Shown: one piece after another, positions 6,970 through 15,289 of the stretch
How the letters are laid out: each line of letters starts with the position of its first letter
Numbering within the stretch: the stretch's first letter is position 1
Source: Rubrobacter sp.
Lineage (GTDB): Bacteria; Actinomycetota; Rubrobacteria; Rubrobacterales; Rubrobacteraceae
Length of the DNA: 19,239 nt
Assembly (NCBI GenBank): GCA_013695335.1
Contig: JACDAR010000141.1
Span: 1-19,239, forward strand
Direction of reading: 5' to 3'
Notes under the pieces: generated by a model
Seen by the model: the letters and a program-made list of their open reading frames with translations, nothing else
What the model was told of the DNA's origin: nothing
Databases searched by the model: none
Made by a program: the position numbers and the translations under genes

Positions 6970-7856
6970 CGCGCCTCTTTCCCACGATGCAGCAGGCGAG
7001 CGATATCGTGTGCGAAGACTACCTCGGAGTCGTCCTCTGGCTGGTAGCCGATCACCCGCCGCGCGTTGGTGATGCTCCAGAACTTGCGGGCGTTGTCAGA
7101 GACGCCGTAGAAGATGTGGAACGGGACACCGTGTTCGTCCTCGATGTCCGGGGTCTCGACGGATTTGCAGAATAACTGCCGCATGTCACGCTCGCTGATG
7201 TATCCGGCCAGCTCGCGGACGTAGCGTTCCGGAGGCTCATCTACGAAGTCCTCGGCGTCGATTTGACGTGGGACGACTATCCGGATCTGGACGACCTCCA
7301 GCTTGCTTCCCAGCGACCCGCAGGCGTACAGGAACCCGAGCGGCTCCCACGCCGCCTTGGCCCAGCCGTAGAAGCTGTCCGGGCGCGGATAATCTTCAGG
7401 GCTCACGCGGTCCTTGAGCCCGGCGTAGTACGGCTGCTCATACCATTTGGCGGCCTGGTTGGTGCTCGCCGCGACGACCCGGCGAACTCCGCGCTCCATC
7501 GCAAGCCGGTACACGCGCTGCATCATGTCGAGGTTGCGCCGCTCACCCTCGTAGAGTGTCTGGATGTCCAGCCCCGACTCACTTCCCGGCGTGGAACCGA
7601 GATTCGCCCCGCCCGGGCGTGTGTGGCCGCAATGGACCACGGCCTCGGCCCATTCGAAGAGCGGTTCCAGATCCGCGTCGCTGTCCGCGTGGAGGTCTGC
7701 TATCTCGACGCCCTCGACGAGAGTTCCGGAGCCATCCTCCTCGCGCACGTCGATGAGACGGAGATCGTAGCGTTCCCTGAAGGCTGGTAGCAACTGGCCT
7801 GCGATGTAGCCGGTCGCGCCCGTAAGCAGGACCTTCGGTTTCGACGATTCAGCCAT
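6966..7856 (-). CDS. NAD(P)-dependent epimerase/dehydratase-type SDR, uronate dehydrogenase-like
   Basis: A 296-residue extended/atypical SDR. The nucleotide-binding loop is GATGYIAG (13-20), and the catalytic set is Ser131 (AAST), Tyr163 and Lys167 (YGWAK). The stretch AASTNQAAKWYEQP and the C-terminal GVSDNARKFWSITNARRVIGYQPEDD resemble uronate dehydrogenases, which oxidise glucuronate or galacturonate to the aldarolactone with NAD; a sugar-nucleotide epimerase is less likely because the C-terminal domain is short. The ribosome site AGGAG overlaps the stop of the upstream aldo/keto reductase 9 bases away, and the end overlaps the GH2 start by 4 bases, so the three genes are tightly linked. 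The SDR family is secure; the uronate role is a similarity from memory and moderate at best. Confidence 0.82.
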   Translation of the reverse strand: MAESSKPKVLLTGATGYIAGQLLPAFRERYDLRLIDVREEDGSGTLVEGVEIADLHADSDADLEPLFEWAEAVVHCGHTRPGGANLGSTPGSESGLDIQTLYEGERRNLDMMQRVYRLAMERGVRRVVAASTNQAAKWYEQPYYAGLKDRVSPEDYPRPDSFYGWAKAAWEPLGFLYACGSLGSKLEVVQIRIVVPRQIDAEDFVDEPPERYVRELAGYISERDMRQLFCKSVETPDIEDEHGVPFHIFYGVSDNARKFWSITNARRVIGYQPEDDSEVVFAHDIARLLHRGKEAR

Positions 7857-7865
7857 GCGTCTCTC

Positions 7866-8852
7866 CTACCACTGGTGGTGGACTTCGGGGCGGATGGCTG
7901 AGTCGTAGATCTCACGTGCTCGTGACATGGCTTCGTCTGAGAGGGCTGGCATATCGGCTGCGGCGATGTTGTCCGCTGCCTGCTGTGGGCTCTTCGCGCC
8001 GGGGATGGCGCAGGAGACGGCTGGGTGCATAAGGATCCAACGCAAAGCGAACTGCGCCAGCGTATACCCATCGGGGACGAGTCTTTTCAGTTCCTCCGCC
8101 GATTCCAGGCCCTGCTCGAAAGGCACGCCGGAGAAGGTCTCGCCCTTGTCGAAGGCCGCACCGTCGCGGTTGAAGTTGCGGTGGTCATCCTCGGGAAACT
8201 CGCGGTCGAGGCTCATCTTGCCCGAGAGGAGTCCGCTGGCGAGCGGGACGCGGGCAAGGATGCCGATGTTCTTCTCTTCCGCCAGTGGGAAGAACTCTTC
8301 GGCGGGCTTCTGGCGGAAGATGTTGAAGATGATCTGTACGGTCTCCACACCGGGATATTCCAGCGCCCTCCGCGCCTCCTCGACCTTCTCCACGCTCACG
8401 CCATAGTGCTTGACCTTCCCGGCCTCGACTAGCCTGTCAAGCGCCTCGAAAGTCTCGTCCTGCCAGTACGCCTCCGTCGGTGGACAATGAAGCTGGAGGA
8501 GGTCGAGCGCCTCTACGTCCAGGTTTGTCAGGCTGCGCTCCACGAATGCTGAGAGGTTATCTTGGTTGTAGCCTTCCGCCGTGTGCGGATCGAGGCGGCG
8601 ACCAGCTTTGGTTGCGACGAATATTTCGTCGTTCGGACGATCCTCGAGTAGCCGTCCGATGAGCTTCTCGCTGCGCCCATCGCCGTACACGTCAGCCGTG
8701 TCCAGGAAGTTTACGCCCGAATCGATGGTGTGGTTCAGCGTGGCGTATGCATCCTCATCCGAGACCGTACCCCAGCCATCTCCGAGCGCCCAGGTTCCAA
8801 GGCTGATCTCCGATACCCGCATACCGGTGTTTCCCAGGTTTCTGTAGTTCAT
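7866..8852 (-). CDS. Aldo/keto reductase (1)
   Basis: A 328-residue TIM-barrel oxidoreductase with the full catalytic tetrad: Asp51 (LDTADVYGDG), Tyr56, Lys82 (VATKAG) and His122 (LLQLHCP). The C-terminal NADPH-binding signature is present (CAIPGAKSPQQAADN). The opening MNYRNLGNTGMRVSEISLGTW is classic for the bacterial AKR group acting on sugars and small aldehydes or ketones. It is cytosolic. It has a strong ribosome site (GAGGAGG, 6 bases before the ATG) and lies 21 bases after the histidine phosphatase gene. In this operon it probably reduces, or oxidises, a sugar-derived carbonyl; the actual substrate cannot be told. It is only distantly similar to the second aldo/keto reductase at 17164-18153. 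Confidence 0.92.
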   Translation of the reverse strand: MNYRNLGNTGMRVSEISLGTWALGDGWGTVSDEDAYATLNHTIDSGVNFLDTADVYGDGRSEKLIGRLLEDRPNDEIFVATKAGRRLDPHTAEGYNQDNLSAFVERSLTNLDVEALDLLQLHCPPTEAYWQDETFEALDRLVEAGKVKHYGVSVEKVEEARRALEYPGVETVQIIFNIFRQKPAEEFFPLAEEKNIGILARVPLASGLLSGKMSLDREFPEDDHRNFNRDGAAFDKGETFSGVPFEQGLESAEELKRLVPDGYTLAQFALRWILMHPAVSCAIPGAKSPQQAADNIAAADMPALSDEAMSRAREIYDSAIRPEVHHQW

Positions 8853-8873
8853 GAATTCCTCCTCATTGTTCGG

Positions 8874-9536
8874 TCAGGCTATTTCTTCGTCTCCGGTGGC
8901 AACCTCGGCGTCAGGCGATGGGGAGAGGTGGCCGATCTCGTTCGTATACAGGAACGTGGCCGGTCCATCTTTCGGGACATCCGCCTCGGTGATGGAGCAG
9001 TTTTCGAGGCGCATATGTTCGTGGGGCCATTCGTCGCCGGGCTCACCGAGCAGGTGGGAGATGATCCAGGCCAGCGTCCCACCGTGCGACACCACGACCA
9101 CGGCATCCGACGCTTCCCGATGCTCGGCAAGAATGCGATCGAGTTCGGCGGCGGAGCGGGCGGAGACATCGTGCCCGCTCTCGCCCTCGGGCCAGGCGTA
9201 GTCCATGCCCTGAGTCTGAAACTTCTCGGCTTCCTCAGGAAACTGCTCGGCCCACTCCTCGAAACGATATCCGCTGGCCCGCCCGACATCCACCTCCGCA
9301 AGCCCGTCACGCGACAAGGGTTTCAGGCGCAGAGCCTCGCCTATAGACTGCGCCGTCTCGAGCGCGCGCACGAAAGGGCTCGTGTACAGCGCCACGATAT
9401 CGGTCCGTCTTGAAAGGTGGGCCGAGATCTCACGCGCCTGCCGCCTGCCACGCTCTGTCAGCGGGTCGTCTGCCCCCTGCAGCCTCCGCTCGACGTTGCC
9501 CAGCGTCTCACCGTGGCGCACCAGCAGTAGCCTCAT
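8874..9536 (-). CDS. Histidine phosphatase family protein (phosphoglycerate mutase-like)
   Basis: A 220-residue cytosolic protein of the histidine phosphatase superfamily. The phospho-accepting His8 lies in LVRHGET, Arg57 in SPFVRALETA, the acid Glu81 in LAEVDVG, and the second His151 in VVSHGG, so all core residues are present. Family members remove phosphate from small molecules (sugar phosphates, fructose bisphosphate, cobalamin precursors) or move it between positions. Because it lies between glycosidase and aldo/keto reductase genes, dephosphorylation of a sugar phosphate is a reasonable guess, but not shown. The acidic tail (about 205-220) is an unconserved extension. A GGAG ribosome site precedes the ATG. 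The gap to GH1 upstream is 33 bases. Confidence 0.9.
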   Translation of the reverse strand: MRLLLVRHGETLGNVERRLQGADDPLTERGRRQAREISAHLSRRTDIVALYTSPFVRALETAQSIGEALRLKPLSRDGLAEVDVGRASGYRFEEWAEQFPEEAEKFQTQGMDYAWPEGESGHDVSARSAAELDRILAEHREASDAVVVVSHGGTLAWIISHLLGEPGDEWPHEHMRLENCSITEADVPKDGPATFLYTNEIGHLSPSPDAEVATGDEEIA

Positions 9537-9569
9537 GGGACGCTCTCCGCTCGTAAGACAGTCACCAAT

Positions 9570-10940
9570 TTATCCGTCCGGCCCATTGCGCCGGATCACG
9601 CCCGCGTACCAGCGGGCGCTGGATTTCGGTGTGCGCTTCTGCGTGGCGTAGTCTACGTACACAAGGCCGAACCTCTTCGAATACCCTTCGGCCCACTCGA
9701 AGTTGTCCAGGAACGACCAGACCATGTACCCTCGCAGGTCCACACCCTGCTCCATCGCCCCGTGTACCGCTCGGAAGTGGGAATCGAGATACGAGATACG
9801 CTCCTCGTCCTTCACGTCGCCGTTGGGATCGGCGTAGTCGTGTACAGCGCGGCCGTTCTCCGTGACGTAGATTGGCGCGTCGGTGTATTCGTCCTTGAGC
9901 CGCACGAGCATCTCAGACAGGCCATCTGGCTCGACGGGCCAGCCCATCGCGGTCTTCTCCCCCGCGTGAGGAACGATGGGACGAACCGCGAGATCGGAGA
10001 AAGGTATCTGCGAAGGGGTCTCATCGGGCGCGTCCCTGACGTGGTGGCGGAAGTAGTAGTTGATGCCGAGGAAGTCAACGGGACCGGAGATCTTCTCCAG
10101 GTCGCCATCGCGTACAGGCGGCCCGTCCACACCGCGCCCGCCATAGTAGGAGACGATATCCTCGGGGTACTCGCCGCGGAACAGCGGGTCGAGATACAGC
10201 CGGTTCGCTTGCCCGTCCACGCGGCGGGCGGCCTCCTCATCAGCGTCGCGGTCGCGGGCCGCCAGCGCGGGATGCAGGTTGAGCGTGACGCCGAGCTGGT
10301 TGTCTCCGGGGTTCCCCACGGAACGCATCCGCTCCAGGGCGAGACCGTGGCCTAGCAGGAGGTGATGGGTTGCGGCGAGGGCAGAGGCGGCATCTTGCTT
10401 ACCGGGGGCGTGCAGGCCGTAGCCGTGCCCCAGCCAGGATGCGACCCACGGTTCGTTCAGCGTGATCCAGAACGGAACGGTGTCAGCCAACGCTTCGTAG
10501 ACAAAGCCGGTGTATTCCGCGAACCGCTCGCTCGTATCGCGGTTCGTCCAACCGCCCCGGTCTTCGAGCGCCTGTGGGAGATCCCAGTGGTACAGCGTGA
10601 GCATCGGGACGATGTCTCGTTGCCGCAACCCGTCAACCAGGCGCCTGTAGAAATCCAATCCTTCCTGGTTCGGTGGGCCCGATCCATCTGGCTGGATGCG
10701 GGGCCAGGCAACGGAGAAACGGTAAGCTTTCAGGCCGAGATCCGCCATGAGATCCAGGTCTTCTTCGGGGCGATGGTAGTGGTCGCAGGCTATGTCTCCG
10801 GTGTCGCCCCGGTAGACCTTCCCCGGCGTGTGGGAGAACGTATCCCAGATGGATGTCCCACGTCCGCCCTCGTTCACTGCGCCCTCGATCTGGTACGAGG
10901 CAGTAGCCGTGCCCCACAAAAAGCCTTCAGGAAATTGCAT
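9570..10940 (-). CDS. Glycoside hydrolase family 1 beta-glucosidase/beta-galactosidase
   Basis: A 456-residue single-barrel enzyme of normal GH1 length. The family start FPEGFLWGTATASYQIEGA is intact (Gln17 contacts sugar), followed by His118 (YHWDLP), the acid/base Glu163 in TLNEPW, the nucleophile Glu361 in YVTENG, and the aglycone/sugar contacts Trp408, Glu415 and Trp416 (VWSFLDNFEWAEGY). It hydrolyses beta-glucosides, beta-galactosides or similar with retention of configuration. There is no signal peptide, so it works on imported substrates. The ribosome site GGGGAAGGA stands just before the ATG. A 71-base gap separates it from the ASCH gene upstream, one of the larger gaps in the run; no convincing promoter is visible there. 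The family is certain, the aglycone unknown. Confidence 0.95.
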   Translation of the reverse strand: MQFPEGFLWGTATASYQIEGAVNEGGRGTSIWDTFSHTPGKVYRGDTGDIACDHYHRPEEDLDLMADLGLKAYRFSVAWPRIQPDGSGPPNQEGLDFYRRLVDGLRQRDIVPMLTLYHWDLPQALEDRGGWTNRDTSERFAEYTGFVYEALADTVPFWITLNEPWVASWLGHGYGLHAPGKQDAASALAATHHLLLGHGLALERMRSVGNPGDNQLGVTLNLHPALAARDRDADEEAARRVDGQANRLYLDPLFRGEYPEDIVSYYGGRGVDGPPVRDGDLEKISGPVDFLGINYYFRHHVRDAPDETPSQIPFSDLAVRPIVPHAGEKTAMGWPVEPDGLSEMLVRLKDEYTDAPIYVTENGRAVHDYADPNGDVKDEERISYLDSHFRAVHGAMEQGVDLRGYMVWSFLDNFEWAEGYSKRFGLVYVDYATQKRTPKSSARWYAGVIRRNGPDG

Positions 10941-11011
10941 GGTTTCCTTCCCCTGTATTTCGTCGGTTCGATCTCATATATCCACGCCTCGCAGTCTCCG
11001 CAAACCGGGTC

Positions 11012-11479
11012 TCAACTGTGGACCACACGGAACCGCTCGCACACGAGCGGCATGTCGAGGCAGGGCTCCCGGGCTATCCTCGGCAGGGTGCGCGAGAAGA
11101 AATTCCAGTGCGCCTCGCGCCAGTATTCCAGCGATAGATCTCCCTCCCCCTCCTCCGCCGCGAACCGGGCGTCCACCTCATCGTAAGCCCGGATCTCCAC
11201 CTCCGTCGTCTCGATGATGCATAGCGGGTCTCCGTCCCCGTCGAGGATGATGGTCTTCTGTCCCACGCTGACGATGGAGTCTCCCTCTGCCTCGTATTCC
11301 CACAACGCCGAGCACGTGGCGGTCTTCGTCTCACCCACGACGAGCGCCCCCAGCCTGTCGGCAAGTTCCGGCCCATCTCCGAAACCCTCCGCTATATAGC
11401 TTTCGCCACGCACGGGCGAGTCTTCGGGTAGCGTGTCCAGGTACGCTTGCCAGTAGCCCTCGATGTTATCTTCAGCCAT
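11012..11479 (-). CDS. ASCH domain-containing protein
   Basis: A 155-residue protein starting MAEDNIEGYWQAYLDTLPED. The ASCH core runs from about 38 to 145, with GETKTATCSALWEYE (the conserved loop with GxKT), a strand VGQKTIILDGDGDPLCIIETT, then DEVDARFAAEEGEGDLSLEYWREAHWNFF, all typical of the long bacterial ASCH family. The ASCH fold is PUA-like. Known members include the E. coli N4-acetylcytidine amidohydrolase and an ASCH ribonuclease, so nucleoside or RNA processing is possible. The open frame continues further upstream, but that part overlaps the isomerase gene and has no similarity. The ATG at 11479 gives an 8-base overlap with the isomerase stop, so the gene is cotranslated with sugar genes, an unexpected partner. 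Role here unknown. Confidence 0.82.
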   Translation of the reverse strand: MAEDNIEGYWQAYLDTLPEDSPVRGESYIAEGFGDGPELADRLGALVVGETKTATCSALWEYEAEGDSIVSVGQKTIILDGDGDPLCIIETTEVEIRAYDEVDARFAAEEGEGDLSLEYWREAHWNFFSRTLPRIAREPCLDMPLVCERFRVVHS

Positions 11480-12227
11480 CGGCCATCTGTTCGAGGTTGC
11501 GCAGGCTGGTCCGCACGTCCTCCAATGCATCACGGGGATTGTCCTGTTCGACGACGTACCAGTCCACGCCGGCCTCGTCGGCCGTTTCGAGGAGCTTCGG
11601 CCACGGCATATTTCCCTCACCTACGGGCAGGTCGGCGCGTGTGTCGTCGGGGGCCATATCCTTGAGGTGGACGAGCGAGATGCGATCCCCGAGTTCGCGC
11701 AGCATGGCGTCTGGGTCGGCTCCGCCGTACTCGGCCCAGTAGAGATCGAGTTCCAGGTGGACGAGTTTGGGGTCTGTCTCCCGGATTAGCCTGTCCCACA
11801 GCGTAGTCCCGCCGAGGGGCACGAACTCGAAGTCGTGGTTGTGGTACGAGAACGTGATGCCTTCGGCGTGGCATAGCTCTCCCCAGCGGTTGAAGTTCCC
11901 GGCCAGGGTGGAGATGGAGTCCACGTCCCGCCGGAGTTCTGAGGGTGTGATCGGGACGATGGCGTTGGTACATCCCAGGGCGCGCATGTCGGCGAGCACC
12001 GCGTCGGGATCGGTCTCCCAGGAATCATAAGGGACGTGGGCGCCGGAGACCCGAATCCCCAGGCCATCGAGATCGGGGCGGAGATCCAGCGGCGAGAAGC
12101 CGCCATATCCCGCGAACTCGACGGCCGTGTAGCCGATCTCCGCCAGCCTCCGCAGCGTGCCAGGCATGTCCCGCGCGGTGAGATCCCGCACCGTATAGAG
12201 CTGGAGGGAGATCTGCTCCCACCTCAT
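11472..12227 (-). CDS. Sugar phosphate isomerase/epimerase-type TIM-barrel protein (AP-endonuclease 2 fold)
   Basis: A 251-residue cytosolic TIM barrel of the xylose isomerase-like/AP-endonuclease 2 superfamily. It opens with ISLQLYTVRD and GYTAVEFAG. Metal-site candidates lie where expected: His131 in SYHNHDFEF, Glu159/Asp161 in LELDLYW, His187 in VHLKD and Glu227 in VVEQD. Family members isomerise or epimerise ketoses and inosose (IolE-like), or act on 3-keto-sugars next to Gfo/Idh dehydrogenases. Here the start overlaps the stop of a Gfo/Idh gene by 4 bases (ATGA), a pairing that is recurrent in bacterial sugar operons and points to consecutive steps. It overlaps the downstream ASCH gene by 8 bases. 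The fold is secure; the reaction is inferred. Confidence 0.85.
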   Translation of the reverse strand: MRWEQISLQLYTVRDLTARDMPGTLRRLAEIGYTAVEFAGYGGFSPLDLRPDLDGLGIRVSGAHVPYDSWETDPDAVLADMRALGCTNAIVPITPSELRRDVDSISTLAGNFNRWGELCHAEGITFSYHNHDFEFVPLGGTTLWDRLIRETDPKLVHLELDLYWAEYGGADPDAMLRELGDRISLVHLKDMAPDDTRADLPVGEGNMPWPKLLETADEAGVDWYVVEQDNPRDALEDVRTSLRNLEQMADG

Positions 12228-13342
12228 GCCGAACCCCCGAAGACCTCGGTTGGCGTCCCGGCCGGAAGCGGCTCAGGCCGTTCGAAAACACTCGTAACCT
12301 CGACGTGCTTTCCGCTCACGGAAGAATCCAGGAAAGCGTGGATGGCTTCGAGCACGTTGAATCCGAGCTCGCCGCTCGCCCGATGTTTCCTGCCGGTACG
12401 AATGGCCTGGGCCATGTCCGCGAGGCCGATGCCCCTGCTGTTTTCGGTGTACGGATGGGACAGTGGGATCTCGGTCCACGAGTTCTCATCCGACCTCCAG
12501 ACGCGCACGGGGCCGCCGAAGGTGTTGGGGTCCGGGAGGCTCAGGGTGCCCTCCGTGCCGTATACATCTATCCGGGAATGCTCCTCGGACCATACGTCGA
12601 AGCTGGTTACGAGCGTCCCGACGGTTCCGCTCTCGAAGTCCATCACACCGGCGACGTGGGTCGGGGTGTTCACGGTGATCGGGGTTCCAGAGAGAGGCTG
12701 GCTCGTGATCATACGCTCAGGGAACGTCACGCGGGCTGAGCCTGTGACCCTCCGGATTGGGCCTATGAGCGTCGCCATCGCCGTCAGGTAGTAAGGTCCC
12801 ATGTCGAACATCGGGCCTGCGCCCGGCTGGTAGAAGAAGTCAGGGTTCGGGTGCCAGTCCTCGGGACCGTGGGTCATCATGATCGCCGTGAGGGCAACAG
12901 GATCGCCGATCACACCCTCATCCAATACCTTGCGGCAGGTCTGCAATCCACCGCCGAGAAAGGTGTCAGGGGCGCACCCGATGAGGAGACCTTTCTCCCC
13001 CGCGACATCGAGCATCCTCCGTCCGTCTTCTCGATCAACGGCCAGCGGCTTCTCGGTGTAGACGTGCTTGCCTGCTTCGAGAGCAGCGAGCGAGACCTCG
13101 GCGTGGACCGCCGGGACCGTCAGGTTCAGGACGACTTCGACCTCGGGGTCGGCGAGCAACTCCTCCGGGCTGCACGCCTTCGGGATGCCGTACTCTGCCG
13201 CCTGCTCCTCAGCGCGCTCGACCAGGATATCCGCGCAGGCGACGATATCGAGATCGTCGAATACAGCACCATTCCGCAGGTAGATGCCGCTGATCTTACC
13301 CGCTCCCATCACCCCAACCCTGACTGGCCCTTCCCCGTTCAT
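12224..13342 (-). CDS. Gfo/Idh/MocA family oxidoreductase (1)
   Basis: A 372-residue NAD(P)-dependent dehydrogenase. The Rossmann fold opens with VGVMGAGKIS (GxG at 13-15), the catalytic Lys98 lies in TEKPL, and Asp180 with Tyr184 (FDMGPYY) marks the substrate-side motif. The C-terminal alpha/beta domain with an open-faced sheet follows (from about 130), including FESGTVGTLVTSFDV. Such enzymes oxidise or reduce one hydroxyl or keto group of a sugar, inositol or glycoside. AAGGAG stands 7 bases before the ATG. The gene follows thuA (1) across a palindromic repeat and overlaps the TIM-barrel isomerase gene, so these three are probably one functional block. Its substrate cannot be identified. 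It is clearly divergent from the other three family members in this window. Confidence 0.92.
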   Translation of the reverse strand: MNGEGPVRVGVMGAGKISGIYLRNGAVFDDLDIVACADILVERAEEQAAEYGIPKACSPEELLADPEVEVVLNLTVPAVHAEVSLAALEAGKHVYTEKPLAVDREDGRRMLDVAGEKGLLIGCAPDTFLGGGLQTCRKVLDEGVIGDPVALTAIMMTHGPEDWHPNPDFFYQPGAGPMFDMGPYYLTAMATLIGPIRRVTGSARVTFPERMITSQPLSGTPITVNTPTHVAGVMDFESGTVGTLVTSFDVWSEEHSRIDVYGTEGTLSLPDPNTFGGPVRVWRSDENSWTEIPLSHPYTENSRGIGLADMAQAIRTGRKHRASGELGFNVLEAIHAFLDSSVSGKHVEVTSVFERPEPLPAGTPTEVFGGSA

Positions 13343-13368
13343 ATATCGTCTCCTTGTTTGTAGTCGGG

Positions 13369-13432
13369 GGCGGTTCGCGAACCGCCTTTACGCGAACCGC
13401 CCTTACAGCTTTCAGGTATTTTCCTGATGCCT
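13369..13432. repeat. Two-hairpin intergenic repeat, copy 1, with an internal duplication
   Basis: The element has a perfect 18-base palindrome GGCGGTTCGCGAACCGCC (13369-13386), then TTTA and a second, partial right arm CGCGAACCGCCCTTAC (13391-13406). It ends in a 26-base tail (13407-13432) with a second inverted repeat TCAGG-N6-CCTGA (13412-13427). The same palindrome and tail recur at 15237-15289. This copy differs by an about 15-base duplication of GCGAACCGCCYTTAC. It fills the gap between thuA (1) and gfo/idh (1), starting 9 bases past the thuA stop in transcription direction. It may act as an attenuator or an RNA-stabilising structure, or be a mobile REP-like repeat. Confidence 0.75.
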
Positions 13433-13441
13433 GTAGCCTCG

Positions 13442-14082
<641 letters not shown>

Positions 14083-14086
<4 letters not shown>

Positions 14087-15207
14087 ACTGCCTCCTCCCG
14101 GATCAACTCTCGCAACGAGACTTCCCTGTTCTGAAGCGCTGATGCGTAGCAGGCGTCTATGACGCGGGTGCGGCGCAGGCCCTCTTCGCCGTGGTGATCC
14201 GCCCATTCCCCACTCCGGATCGTCTCGATGAAACGCTGCACTACGCCACGATGGCCCTCGCGCGGCCCTATCTCTGGCGCGACCACGGCGGGGACGCCAG
14301 CCACATCCGTGTAGATGCGGACGGTGTCGCTGGTGCCGTAGTTCCTGACCTTCAACTCGGCGCCGCCGTCGGTGCCGTACAGCGTGACGCCGAAATCGTC
14401 GCTCGACTCGCGGTAGGCAGCCCATCCAGCCTCCAGGTTAAGCGTCGCGCCGCCGGAGAGCCGGATAAAGGCCGTCGCCAGATCCTCGACCTCGTAGGCG
14501 TCCCCAACGATGGTCTTGGTGCTGTCGTCGTCGTTGGCGCGGCTGCCGCGCCCGCGTGGGCCGAGTTCGGAGTAGGTGGCGCAGCTTACGGCCTCGACTT
14601 CTGGCTCGTCCATCAGGAAGAGGGCCATGTCGATCATGTGGACCCCGAGGTCGATGAGCGGGCCGCCGCCTGCCATGTTCTTGTCGGTGAACCAGCTTCC
14701 CATGCCGGGGATGCCGTCCCGGCGCATCCAGGTCGCCTTGGCATGGTAGATCTTGCCGAGGTTCCCCTCCTCGACGTGCCGGCGGAGAGCCTGAACGTCG
14801 CCGCGTTCGCGCTGGGTGAAGGCGATCTGCAAAACGCGCCCGGCCTCGCGGGCCGCGCGGACGATTCCCTCAGCCTCAGCCCCCGTTCGGGCGAGCGGCT
14901 TCTCGCATAGCACGTGCTTGCCGCTTTCGAAGGCGGCTATGGCGACAGGGGCGTGCAGATGATTTGGCGTGGCGACGCTCACGATGTCGAGGTCGTCTCG
15001 GGCGACGAGATCTTCCCAGCTCTCGTGCAAACTGGAGACGCCATATTGCTCACCAAGCTGTCCTAGCCGGTCCACCTCGAGCCCGGCGATTGCCTTCACC
15101 TCCACGTTCGGCATCCTGAGGTAGTTCTTGAGATGCTGTTCTCCGGCCCAGCCGAGTCCGACCACGCCGGCGCGCAGGGGCTTGGTTGATGGTCTGTCCG
15201 TCTGCAA
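14083..15207 (-). CDS. Gfo/Idh/MocA family oxidoreductase (2)
   Basis: A 374-residue NAD(P)-dependent dehydrogenase. It has GVVGLGWAG (Rossmann loop, about 14-22), the catalytic Lys103 in CEKPL, and the Asp187/His191 pair in GGPLIDLGVHMIDM, which completes the usual Lys-Asp-His site. The C-terminal domain contains WMRRDGIPGMGSWFTDK, a motif common in the group that acts on glycosides, and GGATLNLEAGWAAYRESSDDF. It would oxidise a ring hydroxyl of a sugar or glycoside. The start is TTG, chosen because AGAGGAG lies 6 bases upstream and no ATG or GTG suits the fold. The gene lies between thuA (2) plus repeat copy 2 and thuA (1), whose start it overlaps. Confidence 0.92.
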
Positions 15208-15213
15208 ATGGTT

Positions 15214-15220
15214 CTCCTCT
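15214..15220 (-). promoter_or_regulatory. Ribosome binding site that decides the TTG start of gfo/idh (2)
   Basis: AGAGGAG on the minus strand ends 6 bases before TTG at 15207. There is no in-frame ATG or GTG between this site and the Rossmann loop, so the TTG is the only credible start. Confidence 0.65.
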
Positions 15221-15236
15221 TTGTAAGGTTCAAGTA

Positions 15237-15289
15237 TAAGGGCGGTTCGCGAACCGCCCTTACGGCTATCAGGTATTCTCCCGACGCCT
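15237..15289. repeat. Two-hairpin intergenic repeat, copy 2
   Basis: A perfect 26-base palindrome (15237-15262, TAAGGGCGGTTCG and its complement) is followed by a tail that matches the tail of copy 1 at 22 of 27 positions (15263-15289). In the minus-strand RNA the tail can pair UCGGG with CCUGA (one G:U pair), so the second hairpin of copy 1 is kept although bases changed. The element covers the last seven codons and the stop of thuA (2) and reaches into the gap before gfo/idh (2), the same position as copy 1. The palindrome class (GC arms, central TTCGCGAA) is common as a dispersed intergenic repeat in some high-GC bacteria. Confidence 0.75.

Noticed and set aside
5449..7047. Long plus-strand open frame opposite the GH2 and SDR genes (532 codons)
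   Set aside because: It is a high-GC shadow. The minus-strand GH2 and SDR have intact catalytic motifs, while this frame has low-complexity Arg/Val/His-rich sequence and no recognisable domain.
6966..7856. UDP-galactose 4-epimerase (GalE)
   Set aside because: The protein is too short in the C-terminal domain and lacks the expected nucleotide-sugar motifs; it looks closer to uronate dehydrogenases.
10941..11011. Internal promoter before GH1
   Set aside because: Only weak partial matches (a TTGAGA and a TATAT at poor spacing); not enough to call.
11480..11620. 47-codon upstream extension of the ASCH gene
   Set aside because: The extra residues are a frame shadow of the isomerase gene; family members start at the YWQAYL region.
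14087..14425. N-terminal extension of thuA (1) by 113 codons
   Set aside because: It lies within gfo/idh (2) in another frame, is Arg-rich and without similarity; the ATG at 14086 has a good ribosome site and an ATGA overlap.
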